From assembly GCA_032717465.1 (NCBI GenBank), contig CM064732.1, positions 36,341,822-36,405,821 of the forward strand: 64,000 nt of DNA. Direction: 5' to 3'. Positions 9,760 to 19,401 of the stretch are shown one piece after another (position 1 is the stretch's first letter; each line of letters starts with the position of its first letter). Position numbers and translations under genes: made by a program. The notes under the pieces are model-generated. The model did no database searches and was not told the origin of the DNA. It saw only the letters and a list, made by a program, of their open reading frames with translations. The stretch comes from Coenobita brevimanus. Lineage: Eukaryota; Arthropoda; Malacostraca; Decapoda; Coenobitidae.

Positions 9760-11957
9760 TTTCTGATCTCTTTTTACCAATCTTTCTTCTCATATTCTTC
9801 ACCTCTTTTACTTGTTCTCTCTCTCTTCTTCTTTTAAGGCCGTATTCTTCATTTCTTGATTTATTTTAATCCTACCTGCCGTTGTAATTGTTTTTTTTTT
9901 CCATCCTTCCTTGATACAGTTCATCCTTTTATTTATTTATTTATTTTTTCATTGCTCTCCCACTTTTTTCTTCACTCCTGACTCTCCTACTTCTTTTTTT
10001 TTTTTCTCTTCGTATTTCTTCATTTCAGTATTCCTTATTCTTTAACCATTTCATATTCATTTTGCTATAATTTTGTCGTATTTTTTGCATCTGTTCCATA
10101 TATTTATTTCTCTTCATCTTTCTTTTTTTTTAGTTGTTAGTTTTTCCATCCATTATTTATTTTTGTTTTTCAACTGTATTTTTTCAGTTCTTTTTCATTT
10201 ATTTTCCTTAATTATTTTATTCATTCTTTTATCTCTTCTAGTCTGTTTTTGTCTTTCCTTAATCTATTACCCTTAACCTCCTTTAATTTCTCCCTCTCTT
10301 CTTCATGCGAACCTTTATTTTTCATTTCTTCCTTCTCTTTCTCCTTTCCCTCATGTCTCTTGTTCTGCCTTCCCTCCTTCATGAAGTTCTTCATTATTTT
10401 TATATTTTTGTCTCTTCTCTTTACTTTTTGTCTCCAATATTAACTCCCGCTTTTCCTTCATGGATCTGCTTCTTTTCTGTTTATTTTCTTCATTTTTGAA
10501 ACTGTTATTCTTTTAAATTTCATATTACTTTCACATTTACTTTTGTCGTAAATTCTGTTTCTGTTCTACATTTTCCTCTTTCAGCTTCTTCCCATTCTCC
10601 ACTTCCGTTCATTTTTGCAACCCTTCTTCATTTTTGGCTTGATTTATACATTAATTTTCCACATTGCCTTTGTTTTCTAAGTATCTGCTTCTTTTCTTTT
10701 ATTCCTTTCCCAATTTCCTTGTTCCTCTTCTTTATTCCGAATCTTCTTTTCTTTGTCAAAATCAATTATCGATTCCTTTGTTTCCCTTAGATTTCCCTTA
10801 CTGTTACTTCTACTTCATCTATGTTCATTCGTGCATCCCTTCTTCATTTACGAATAGTGCTATTGCATCCTTTTAACTTATTTCCGGCCTACATCCAGTT
10901 TTACTTTCAGACTTACATTTTTTTCCCCGCCAGCCAAACTGCTATAAGCTTTCTACGCGTCCCTTTTCCCCTACGAGTTTCTGTTCTAGATCATTTTTTC
11001 CAATTTCCATAATATCATTGCTTTCTTTCATGACATACTGCTGTCTGTCTACCTGACTATTTTATTTTTTCCGGCGGTCAGCCGTGTTACTTGTTTTTGA
11101 TCCTTTCCTTGACACTTCCTGTCTGTTTATGCCTGTTTCTGCCTTTTCTGATGTTTTCTTGCCATCCCATTTACGTCCTTGTCTGTCTGCCCGTATGCTT
11201 TTTTTTTTCTTTTTTTTTTCTCTTCGTCATTCAAATTCTTGAAAACTTCCCCTCTCTGCTGCTGCCTCAAGTATTAACTTTATACTCGTACACGCATTCA
11301 GCTTGTTTCTGTGTTTCCATATCTATCTGCCGACTTTATGTACAGTATATTCTTCATTCTTTCACTTCGTTATTCCAAGTCTTCCACAATTTTTCTCCCT
11401 GTTGCTACCTACATTACTTAATTTCTACTTGTAACTAACTATGCAATCTTTCTTGCTTTTGTGAGTGGATGCCTCCCTGTTTCTTTCTGTTTATCTTATT
11501 TTCTTCATTAATCCATTTCTTGAAAAAATTTTTTTTTGCTGTTTCTTCTTTTCTACCTTTCATTACGTTTATCTGCGATTCCAGGTTTCTCTGTAATCTT
11601 GCTATCCTGTTTGCTTGTATAATCTTGTGTTGTTTTAGTGTTCCTTATTTTCGTCTGAAATTTATCTCTTCATAATTCCATTCCTTCAATATTTTCTGTC
11701 GTTGCTTCGCTTTCCCTATCTCCCTGCCTTACTGCATCCTTTGTCTTCATATCTACTTCTCTCACACTTCCTTGAATCTTCTTCCCTTAAAAATCTGTTC
11801 CTACACCATTTTTCATTAATGTTGCTTCCTCCGTTTCTTCATTTCACGCATCTTCTTGCTATTCTCTACATTTATCAGTTTTTCATTCCACCGTATTCTT
11901 CCATATTCCTTAAATTCATCTTCTTAACTCCATTTTGCAACATTATTCATCCTGTGA

Positions 11958-11958
<1 letters not shown>
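9760..11958. repeat. ~2.2 kb polypyrimidine (T>C) low-complexity tract
   Basis: The plus strand is overwhelmingly T and C for about 2.2 kb, with recurrent TTCTTCATTT, TTTCTTCC and CTTTCCTT words and very few purine runs. Open frames here are compositional artefacts (Phe/Leu/Ser/Pro only). The words recur without a clear fixed period, suggesting a decayed tandem repeat or slippage-grown tract. It ends directly in a pure (TC)n array. Confidence 0.8.
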
Positions 11959-11960
<2 letters not shown>

Positions 11961-12026
<66 letters not shown>

Positions 12027-12028
12027 TG

Positions 12029-12109
<81 letters not shown>

Positions 12110-12110
12110 T
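11961..12110. repeat. (TC)n then (TA)n microsatellites
   Basis: TC dinucleotides at about 11961-12021, a short TTCCCTGCTT spacer, then TA dinucleotides to about 12110. The TA array abuts the truncated 5' LTR. Confidence 0.95.
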
Positions 12111-13141
12111 ATATATATAACGAATAATTCACGACATTGTATTAATATTATATAAGGGAATGTCTGAATTTCATTGAAATGCATTAATTAATTGCCTAGC
12201 TTTTGTACTCAGATCGTAATGAGTTTCGTAACCCCTGTCATTGTTTCACAGTTGACAGTCTTTCTGTATAAGCAATGCATTTCACTGAGCGAAAATTTTT
12301 GTGTAGTTGTCGTTCTTACGTTGCCTCTCGACCGTTGATTTGGGCCGTGCCCAACCTGCTTACATGAGTCAGTCGGTGTCGAGCAACTTCGGGAGTAGGA
12401 TCGTTGTCCCAGTGCTGAGAGAGGAGGCCCCCCCCCCCCCATAGCGCCTACAGTCTCCAGAGTTCGACGATTCCCCGTATTTCCCTGCCGAGTTTGGTGA
12501 GAGGTTGCAGTGGGCTGACCAACAAGCAGCGAATAGCAGAGCCTGGTGTGCAACAGTCGCCCAGTCTTTCGTAGCTTCAGCTCCGTTCCCTTGACTGACC
12601 AATATTTTCGTTCATTTTCTTAGCCTTAAGTCTAATTAGCTTTTGAATGAGTGAGTGAGGGTATTTCCTTTATTTCAATTCACTAGTCCCCCTGTGACAG
12701 TGAATTCCCCTTTTGAATTCATTTTGAGATTCATGTAACGTAAATTTATTTTACTGAAATCAATAAATTTAGTTCTTTTCTTTGAGCTCATTTAACTGCA
12801 TTAATGGTGTTTGATTTCTCCATATTGAGCTTAATTTAGTTTGCTAATCCCTGTTAGCACAAACTTCTTATATTAATCACAATTGGTATTTAGGCCAGTT
12901 CTTTTGTATCAAAACTTAAATCTGTTGTGCCAGGAGTTTAGCATCAGCAAGAACTTGTTCATTATTATTATTAATTATTGACTGTCAGGGGATAAAGATC
13001 ACACTTTCTTGGAGGCTAACAGTACTAATGATACAGCATTCGTGAGTAGGTAGTCTCTGCTGTGTACTGTTGAGCAATTTTATAAAATTTCTCGTCCTTA
13101 GAGAATTGGCAAAGTAAGCTAGCATAAAGTAAAACTTACTA

Positions 13142-13895
13142 CAGGTCTCCCTCGTTTTACGATAGGTATGCGTTCCTAGAAAGGCAATCGTAAACCGAAA
13201 TATCGTAAAGCGAAATTAAGGTTTAATGGGAAAAATAGGGATGCATTCCTGGACTCGTGTATAAGGAACCGAAGACCCATACAAGTGATCTAATATGCAA
13301 TAATAATGATGATGTTTTATGTATTGTAGTGCATCTGAATCACATATGTATGTACATTTGCAAACATAAAGACATGAAATAGCAAAAACATGAAATACAG
13401 CTGTACTGTACTGTACTGTTATTTTCCCTCCTACTGTACTGTAGCTCCATCCACCCTTAGTCGGTCCCCCCCGAGGCTGGAGGACGTAATGCCTTAATGT
13501 CTCCTCCGAGGCTAGGAGACATCCTGGGCCAAAGCCCATCACTCGTCAACACAAGAGGTGGAAAGGGAGGAAGCAGGGATGGTGGAGGTTTGGATGGCAG
13601 GGGTGGATGACTCAGGAGAATGAGAGGTGGTGGAGGTTTGGGTGGCAGGGCTGGATGACTCAGTGGTAGCAGAGGCAGATGGACTAGCAGTGGGTTTGAA
13701 GAAGCTGGAAATTGTTGTTTGCTTTGCCAGCCTCCTCACAACTCTTAGCTGATCTGCCTGTGAGCGGGGGATTTCCACACGCCCAGTCGTAAATGTGAGG
13801 GAGCTCAATCGTAAAATGAACACTTAGTACTACAAAAGAACGATCGTAAATGCGAAATATCATAAAACGATACAGCGTAAAACGAGGGAGACCTG
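13142..13895. mobile_element. Tigger/pogo-type non-autonomous transposon in the 5' LTR
   Basis: Perfect 18-bp termini CAGGTCTCCCTCGTTTTA and TAAAACGAGGGAGACCTG, flanked by TA (13140-13141, 13896-13897). The 3' LTR shows the unoccupied site (TTACTAATTGATTT), direct proof of insertion after LTR duplication. The termini resemble Tigger elements (CAGG...CCTCGTTTTA followed by a CGTAAA-rich subterminal repeat). 754 bp, containing only a C-terminal transposase remnant on the minus strand. Confidence 0.85.
13539..13823 (-). pseudogene. Pogo/Tigger transposase C-terminal remnant with PIP-box
   Basis: A 94-residue minus-strand frame ends the way Tigger/pogo transposases do: RRLAKQTTISSFFKP (residues about 29-43) followed by a Ser/Thr/Pro-rich tail with an internal duplication (SSSPATQTSTT / SSTPAIQTSTI). 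QTTISSFF fits the PCNA-interacting-protein consensus Q-x-x-h-x-x-aromatic-aromatic; pogo transposases are known to bind PCNA. No DDE or CENP-B DNA-binding domain remains. A tandem duplication (GGTGGAGGTTTGG) is visible in the DNA at about 13579-13645. The start codon is not established. Confidence 0.6.
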
Positions 13896-13981
13896 TACTT
13901 GATTTCACAAGTCAATTCTTTGTCTTTACTTTCGAGTAATATCAGCATTTTATTCTCAAATTCACTAGTCCCCCCGCAACA

Positions 13982-14000
13982 TCTGGTGACCTCACTGGGA
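13982..14000 (+). other. Candidate primer-binding site
   Basis: Directly after the LTR end comes TCTGGTGACCTCACTGG. TGG at 13984-13986 is the complement of a tRNA CCA end, and TCTGGTGACC is a usual sequence after the LTR of Ty3/gypsy elements. I cannot name the tRNA. Confidence 0.5.
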
Positions 14001-14095
14001 TATTAACCCCTAGCTCTAAAGTTGTTAACGAAATACTACTCACTCACTCTCACCTATGTATTCGTTATCATTAAAGTTTATAGGCACTAGTCACG

Positions 14096-14479
14096 ATTCA
14101 CTAGTCCCCCTGCGACAGTGAATCACACTAGTTTAGTTAGAAAAGACTAGTCACGATTCACTTGTCCCCCACCGACAGTGAATCCTACCTGTTTAACGAG
14201 ATAAAACAAGTCACTATTCATTAGTCCCCCTAAAACAGTGAATCCTACCAGTTTAATGATATAAAACGAGTCACGATTCACTAGTCCCCTTGCGACAGTG
14301 AATCTTACCAGTTTAATGAGATAAAACGAGTCACAATTCACTAGTCCCCCTGTGACAGTGAATCCTCCTCCACAGGAGATAAAATGAGTAACAATACACT
14401 AGTCCACTTGTGACAGTGAATCCTCCTCCACAGGAGATAAACCTGGTCATAATTCACTAGTCCCCTTGTGACAGTGAAT
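14096..14479 (+). repeat. Hairpin minisatellite in the LTR-element leader, 7 copies, 60-bp period
   Basis: Seven copies of ATTCACT-a-GTC-CCCCTGY-GAC-AGTGAAT begin at 14096, 14156, 14216, 14276, 14336, 14394 and 14452: four intervals of exactly 60 bp, then two of 58. Each can fold with a 7-bp outer stem plus GTC/GAC after a single bulged A. Loop bases vary (CCCCTGC, CCCCACC, CCCTTGT) while most stems are kept, partly by G-T wobble (copy 3, ATTCATT). Later copies also carry CTCCTCCACAGGAG, a second small hairpin. The same motif is in each LTR, at the LTR 3' edge and in gag. Confidence 0.85.
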
Positions 14480-14614
14480 CCTCCTCCACAAGAGATAAGA
14501 CTGGTCACCACCAGCCTGTGTCTATATTCTTTACTTTTGATTATTAGCATTTCTCTGCAAAACAGCAGTCAGTACTCAGTCTTTACTCCGCTCAGTCTTA
14601 GTTGAGTTAGCATC

Positions 14615-16071
14615 ATGGCTACTAGTTTATTTACACAGGACGCCAAGGATATGGGGCTTACCGATCCCCAGGAAATTAAAGATTATGTGCTCTCATGTGA
14701 CAATGATGCCTGTGAAGAGCGGAAAATTCAACGTGAATACGGGCGAGAACAACATGAACACGAGCGAGAACAACATGAACACGAGTGAGAACAGTGCGAG
14801 GAATGTGAGAATGTCCACACGAGCGTGGTGAGTGCGAGGCACGTGAGAAACATGAACTTGAGATGCTGAAGTTCAAGTGAGACTCCTTGGCTTCAGGCAC
14901 GTCTGGTGCAGCCGACCTGAGCTCCACGAGTGGTCCCTCTGCACATGTTCTGGCAACCCCACACCTTAAGCTTCCTTTATACAAGAAAAGCGAGCGAATC
15001 GAGCCGTTCATAGCTCGTTTCGAGGACGTGGTGCAGCTGTACCAGCTGGATGAGGCAGCAAAGCGGCTCCAGTTTCTTAGCTTGTTTGAGGGCCCTGCCC
15101 TCGATATTCTCCACAGAATTCGTGGAGACAATCTCACATATGAGATGAAGGCTGCACTCATCAAAGCGTACTGTCTCACAATTGATGACGCCAGGAGTCA
15201 GTTCATGAGGAGGCATCTCCAGGGAAAGGAGACTGCTCTTCAGGTTCTTGACTGGCTTACTGCTTACTTAAATGAGTGGATGGAGAAAGATGAGACCCCT
15301 CGTATGTGAGTGGGGATAATTGACCTCATGCTGCACACGCAGCTAGAAAAGTTGTGGCCTGCTGAGCTTATGGCTCAGTTTAATATCTGCAAGGTAAGGG
15401 ATGCCAGCCACATGGTGGAAAAGGCTGATGCATTCTTCACTGCGTACGGGTACCAAACTCGTAAGCAACAGACCTAGCACAGGATGGACACTGCCAAGTC
15501 TGGGAAGCCATCTCAGACTGAACCCCAACATCAAGGACATTCTCAGAATAATGGCCACAGTCCAAACAAACTGCAGAAGAAGGACCAGGGGCAAAATATG
15601 CAGAAACTCGATTGAAAGAAGTACAAGCAGTACCCTGACCAGCAGCAGTATCCCAAGCAGCAGCAGAACAAGGACAAACCACATAACCCTCAGTCAGGAC
15701 AATCAACTTTAGTGTATCGGAGGCAGGAGGCTAACGCAGCCTTCATTCCACAACAAGCGCATGATGGTGCCGTTCCCACCAGTACAGGTACTTCCCCACA
15801 GTTCAGTAGTCCCCCTGCAACAGTGAACCCTCCACCACAGGTGGTCAATGCTCCAACTCCTCAGACGGTGAGCACTACCCCTCAGGCATCTAGTTATGAG
15901 GGCACCACATTCACAGAGTTGTGTGCTATGCAGCCGTATCCGTGGCGGGCCACTTCCTCCACAGGCCCTCCCGCAGGTAAAAGTGCCTTCCTTGTTCACC
16001 CAGGGTTTGTGGGAGGCATTTCTGTAAAGGTCCTGAGAGACAATGGTTCCTCAGGTTGCTCTGTCAGGTAA
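14615..16071 (+). pseudogene. gag-like polyprotein, degenerate
   Basis: An ATG at 14615 opens MATSLFTQDAKDMGLTDPQE and an Arg/Glu/His-rich repeat (REQHEHE) before a stop near 14785. The capsid-like core continues in another frame at 14887-15309 (LKLPLYKKSERIEPFIARFEDV, FLSLFEGPALDILHRI, a gag core typical of this lineage) and on past stops at 15307 and 15475 to a Gln/Lys-rich then Pro-rich region up to 16071. I see no CCHC zinc knuckle. Codons 15805-15845 contain a copy of the leader hairpin repeat, read as FSSPPATVNPPPQV. Non-functional; would be the structural protein of the particle. Confidence 0.7.
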
Positions 16072-16280
16072 AGTCTAGTTTGGCCTGAAGAATATACGGG
16101 TTGACAGATCCAAGTTCAGCTTATTGATGGATCAGTGAGATTGTTCCCTGAGGCACGTATCCAAGGTGGCATCTCCATTTTATACTGGTATGATACTTGC
16201 AGTTGTCATGCCAAAACCCTTGTTTGACTTAATAATAGGCAACATACTAGGTGCCAAGTATAGTTGCACCGTAGATGGAG
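15990..16280 (+). pseudogene. Retropepsin-like protease region
   Basis: GGISVKVLRDNGSSG (16015-16056) occupies the place of the retropepsin D-T-G active site; here it reads DNG, so catalysis would be lost or altered. After stops and a frame change comes SPFYTG...VVMPKPLFDLIIGNILGA (about 16170-16250), the flap/C-terminal text that precedes integrase in this lineage. Frame changes between 16071 and 16166 separate the two parts. Confidence 0.65.
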
Positions 16281-16850
16281 CTACTCAGACTTTGGCTGCA
16301 GTAACACGAGCCATGGTCAAGGCTCCAAACTGTGTCACTCCGGTGACCATTGCATCACCGCAAGATCTGATTTGTAGCCAAGATGTTGTTCAAGAACAAC
16401 ATTCTGACCTGACACTTGCTGCCGTGTGGAAGATGCAAAAGGGTAAAGTGATCAAGTATTCACGGGGAGGTCAAGCCAGGTTCCTTCATAAACAAGGACG
16501 GCTCTACCATGAGTCACAAACACCCCAGGGCGAGGTTCAACTGCAGTTTGCCATTCCCGCTAAGTATCGTCAAGCAGTGTTATAACGGGGTCATTGTTCA
16601 GCTTCAAGAGGTCACCTGGGCAAAAAGAAAACCCAAGGCCATATCTGTGTTGACTTTTTCTGGCCAGGAATGGGACAGGAAATAGATAGGTTTGTGCGTT
16701 CCTGCAATGTGTGTCAATGTACCCCCAGTCAGGGATGTGCCCTTCGTGCTCTGCTTGACTCCACGCCCATAATCTCTGAGCAAGTTGAGAGAGAGGGTAG
16801 TGGCAATGTAGGCACAGACTTGATGTCTTGCCAGCTAACTGATGACTAAC
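16280..16850 (+). pseudogene. Integrase N-terminal zinc-binding domain remnant
   Basis: The reading VTRAMVKAP (after the protease), QEQHSDLTLAAVWKMQKGK and GRLYHES leads into H-x-x-C-x-x-x-x-GHLGKKKTQ...FFWPGMGQEIDRFVRSCNVCQ (16586-16717). This is the HHCC integrase N-terminal domain, with one TAA at 16583-16585. ALLDSTPIISEQVE follows, then coding ends at about 16850. The catalytic D,D-35-E core, RT and RNase H are missing. Integrase directly after the protease points to Gmr1-like gene order or to a deletion. Confidence 0.7.
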
Positions 16851-17209
16851 ATGGGCAATTGTTGTACACTGGGATCCATAAGACAGGGGTCCTGAGAGAT
16901 CTGAGTAATCCAAGGACTAGCTTGGTTCCCAGTATCTTGTTCGTGGGTCCCATAGGACACATTATGTCCAGAGTTTGTACATACATATGTACCGTAGGTT
17001 AAGGGGAAAGTTCGAGACCCCCACAGAGGCAGTCCGAGGCTGTGTCTGAATTACCTTGTGGTATCTCGAGCTGTGGGGCTCTCTGAGGATTCCCGGAGAA
17101 TGTACATTATCCACATCAGTGTTCACACCACATTGGGTGTTAAAATGTGACCTGCCCGAGATTGCGTAGGGATTCTCAGCTTGCCAATATTAATCGTAAG
17201 TGCAGAGTT
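16850..17209. other. Non-coding internal part of the LTR element
   Basis: No coding similarity seen. One degenerate unit of the following tandem repeat (GAGAGATCTGAGTAATCCAAGG) lies at about 16892-16913. Confidence 0.5.
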
Positions 17210-17438
17210 AGGTTTAACCAACAAAGTGCCGTTCTGAGAGATTTGAGCAATCCAAGGACTAGCACATTTCCTGGTTAATAATGTAGGTTTAACCAGTAAA
17301 CTACTGGCCATCCTCAGAGATTTATGCAATCCAAGGACTTGCATGTTTCCTGGTTATGAATCTAGGTTTAACCAATAAACTACAAGAGTCCTCAGTGATT
17401 TATGCAATCCAAAGACTACGTTTCCTGGTTAATAATGT
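17210..17438 (+). repeat. Tandem repeat, ~75-78 bp, three copies
   Basis: AGGTTTAACCA at 17210, 17285 and 17363, each followed by a variant of GAGATTTATGCAATCCAAGG and TTTCCTGGTTAATAATG. A fourth diverged part is near 16890. Located between the truncated pol and the polypurine tract. Confidence 0.85.
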
Positions 17439-17490
17439 ATCCATTAAGATAATAATAGTGTAATTCTTGTAGCATATGTACTGACTACTA

Positions 17491-17507
17491 GGCAGAGAGA
17501 GAGAAAT
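17491..17507 (+). other. Candidate polypurine tract
   Basis: GGCAGAGAGAGAGAAAT immediately precedes TGTAATTAAAT, which would be the 5' edge of the 3' LTR (TGT...ACA ends). Position and composition fit plus-strand priming. Confidence 0.55.
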
Positions 17508-19150
17508 TGTAATTAAATAAAAATTTTTTGTCACATTGACACTTTTGATGCTCCACCTCCACTGATTTCGCAGGTACAGTTGGCGAGTGTAGCAGTTTTG
17601 TCGTGCAGATCAGCTGATCGTCTCTGCCGCATGCTGCCACCTCTTCTCTTCTGCCTCGTTGTCTCCATTTACTATTAATTTGTATTATATCATTTTACAT
17701 GTAGGTACAGTTACACTACAACTGTCACACCTACACCGTGTATTACATACACCACACTACATAACAACTAGTTGTTAATGTAAATGTAGCGAACTTTCGC
17801 TCAGTTTGACCTAAGTACAGGATTTTTCACCATCGTCACGGAGTTTTTTCCTCAAGCTTGCTTCTATTAACATAAAAACGAGGTTTTGATGCTCACTGCC
17901 AACAGTGATTTTCTCCTGTAGCAGGATAGTACACACACCACGGTGTGAATCTTGTGTAACTGAGTTACACTGTTTAACCTACTGTTAAATTTTCTATGAA
18001 AAATTTCATTTTGATTGGGCATACGGTCATGAATTAATCAGCGACATTATATTAGTATTATATAAGGAAATGTCTGAATTTCATTGAAATGCATTAATTT
18101 TCGCTCTGACCGTTAACTGCCTCGCTTTTGTACTCAGACAGTAATGAGTTTCATAACCCTTGTCATTGTTTCATAAGTGACTGTCTTTCTGTATAGACAG
18201 TGCGTTTCACTGAGCGAAAATTTTTGTGTAGTTGTCATTCTCACATTGCCTCTTGACCGTTGATTTGGGCCGTGCCCAGCCTGCTTACATGAGTCAGTCG
18301 GTGTCGAGCAACCTCGGGAGTAGGGTTGTTGTCCCAGTGCTGAGAGAGGAGGCTCCCCTAGTGCCTACAGTCTCCAGAGTTCGACGATTCCCCGTATTTC
18401 CCAACCGAGTTTGGTGAGCAGTTGCAGTGGGCTGACCAACGAGCAGTGAATACCAGCGCCTGGTGTGCAACAGACAGACGGCCAGTCTATTGTAGTGTCA
18501 GCTCCGTTCCCTTCCCTGAGCAGTATTTTCGTTCGTTTTCTTAGCCTTAAGTCTGATTAGCTTTTGAATGAATGAGTGAGGGTATTTCCTTTGTTATTTC
18601 AATTTACTAGTTCCCCTGTGACAGTGAATTCCCCTTTTGAATTCATTTTGAGATTCATGTAACATAAATTTATTTTATTGAAATCAATCAATTTAGTTCT
18701 TTTCTTTGAGCTCATTTAACTGTATTAATGGTGTTTGATTTCTCCATATTGAGCTTAATTTAGTTTGCTAATCCCTGTTAGCACAAACTTCTTATATTAA
18801 TCACAACTGGTATATAGGCCAGTTCTTTTGTATCAAAACTTAAATCCGTTGTGCCAGCCAGGAGTTTAGCATCAGCAAGAACTTGTTCATTATTATGATT
18901 AATTATTGACTGTCAGGGGGTAATGATCACACATTCTCGGAGGCTAACAGTACTAATGATACAGCATTCGTGAGTAGATAGTCTCTGCTGTGTACTGTTG
19001 AGAAAATTTATAACTTTCTTGTCCTTAGAGAATCGGCGAAGTAAACCACCATAAAGTAAAAATTACTAATTGATTTCACAAGTCAATTCTTTGTCTTTAC
19101 TTTTGAGTAATTATCAGCACTTTATTCTCAAATTCACTAGTCCCCCCGTG

Positions 19151-19153
<3 letters not shown>
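17508..19153 (+). repeat. 3' LTR
   Basis: Proposed span TGTAATT...CCGTGACA, about 1.65 kb. Only its right 1.1 kb is duplicated at the 5' side. It has the hairpin block at 18602-18629 (one wobble change) and at its right edge a half-copy (ATTCACTAGTCCCCCCGTGACA) that matches the first part of the leader repeat. No Tigger-type insertion here; the empty site is at about 19058. Confidence 0.65.
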
Positions 19154-19184
<31 letters not shown>

Positions 19185-19361
19185 ATCGGAGTCCAGTGTC
19201 CAGAGTATTGGACAGAACTGAGTTTTTTCAAGTCTTTATAAAGTAGGGAACCCCCGGGTAGGGACCTATTAGCTTCGCGACTATGAGCCAGTAGGCGGAG
19301 GGTGGTACGCTTAGTGCCCTCCTGGTGCATGCCTCGCCCAGCACCCATGGGATGCAATGGG

Positions 19362-19399
<38 letters not shown>
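19154..19399. repeat. (TA)n, short unclassified segment and (TG)n
   Basis: TA dinucleotides to about 19180, then about 180 bp of unrecognised GC-richer sequence (CCCATCGGAGTCCAGTGTCC...), then TG repeats at 19363-19399. The middle piece lies between two microsatellites and may be a short mobile repeat, but no promoter boxes or terminal repeats were seen. Confidence 0.6.

Positions 19400-19401
<2 letters not shown>

Larger units (their letters stand above)
12118..13981 (+). repeat. 5' LTR (left-truncated, interrupted by a Tigger-type MITE)
   Basis: Aligns throughout with 18030-19153 of the 3' LTR, for example GTCTGAATTTCATTGAAATG and TGAGCGAAAATTTTTGTGTA in both. It ends CCGCAACA at 13981. 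Without the 754-bp insertion it is about 1.1 kb, against 1.65 kb for the 3' LTR, so its first part is missing and replaced by the TA array. AATAAA occurs at about 12764 (AATCAA in the 3' copy). A hairpin-forming ATTCACT...AGTGAAT block is at 12678-12705. Confidence 0.8.
12118..19153 (+). mobile_element. Ty3/gypsy-type LTR retrotransposon, deleted for RT
   Basis: Two long direct repeats (about 12118-13981 and 17508-19153) enclose gag, an aspartic protease region and an integrase zinc-binding domain. After that coding stops, without RT, RNase H or the integrase core. Integrase sequence follows the protease with no RT between, the order of Gmr1-like Ty3/gypsy elements; an internal deletion of a standard-order element is the alternative. 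All reading frames carry stops. The 5' LTR has lost about 600 bp at its left and carries a Tigger-type insertion. Both outer edges touch TA arrays, so any short target duplication cannot be read. Confidence 0.8.

Noticed and set aside
10073..11675. Many Phe/Leu/Ser-rich plus-strand ORFs that look like membrane proteins
   Set aside because: Composition follows directly from the T/C-rich tract; no start context, no conserved residues, overlapping in several frames.
14096..14479. CRISPR-like array (regular 28-bp motif, 32-bp spacing)
   Set aside because: Eukaryotic LTR element context; the spacers are themselves similar to each other, so it is a minisatellite.
14147..14550. Antisense frames with repeated FYLIKLVGFTV-like units
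   Set aside because: They arise from the 60-bp hairpin minisatellite on the antisense strand; periodicity is a nucleotide feature.
18232..18417. Small ORF in the 3' LTR (and its antisense partner at 12209-12553 in the 5' LTR)
   Set aside because: Lies in LTR sequence with a stop-laden counterpart in the other LTR; no domain.
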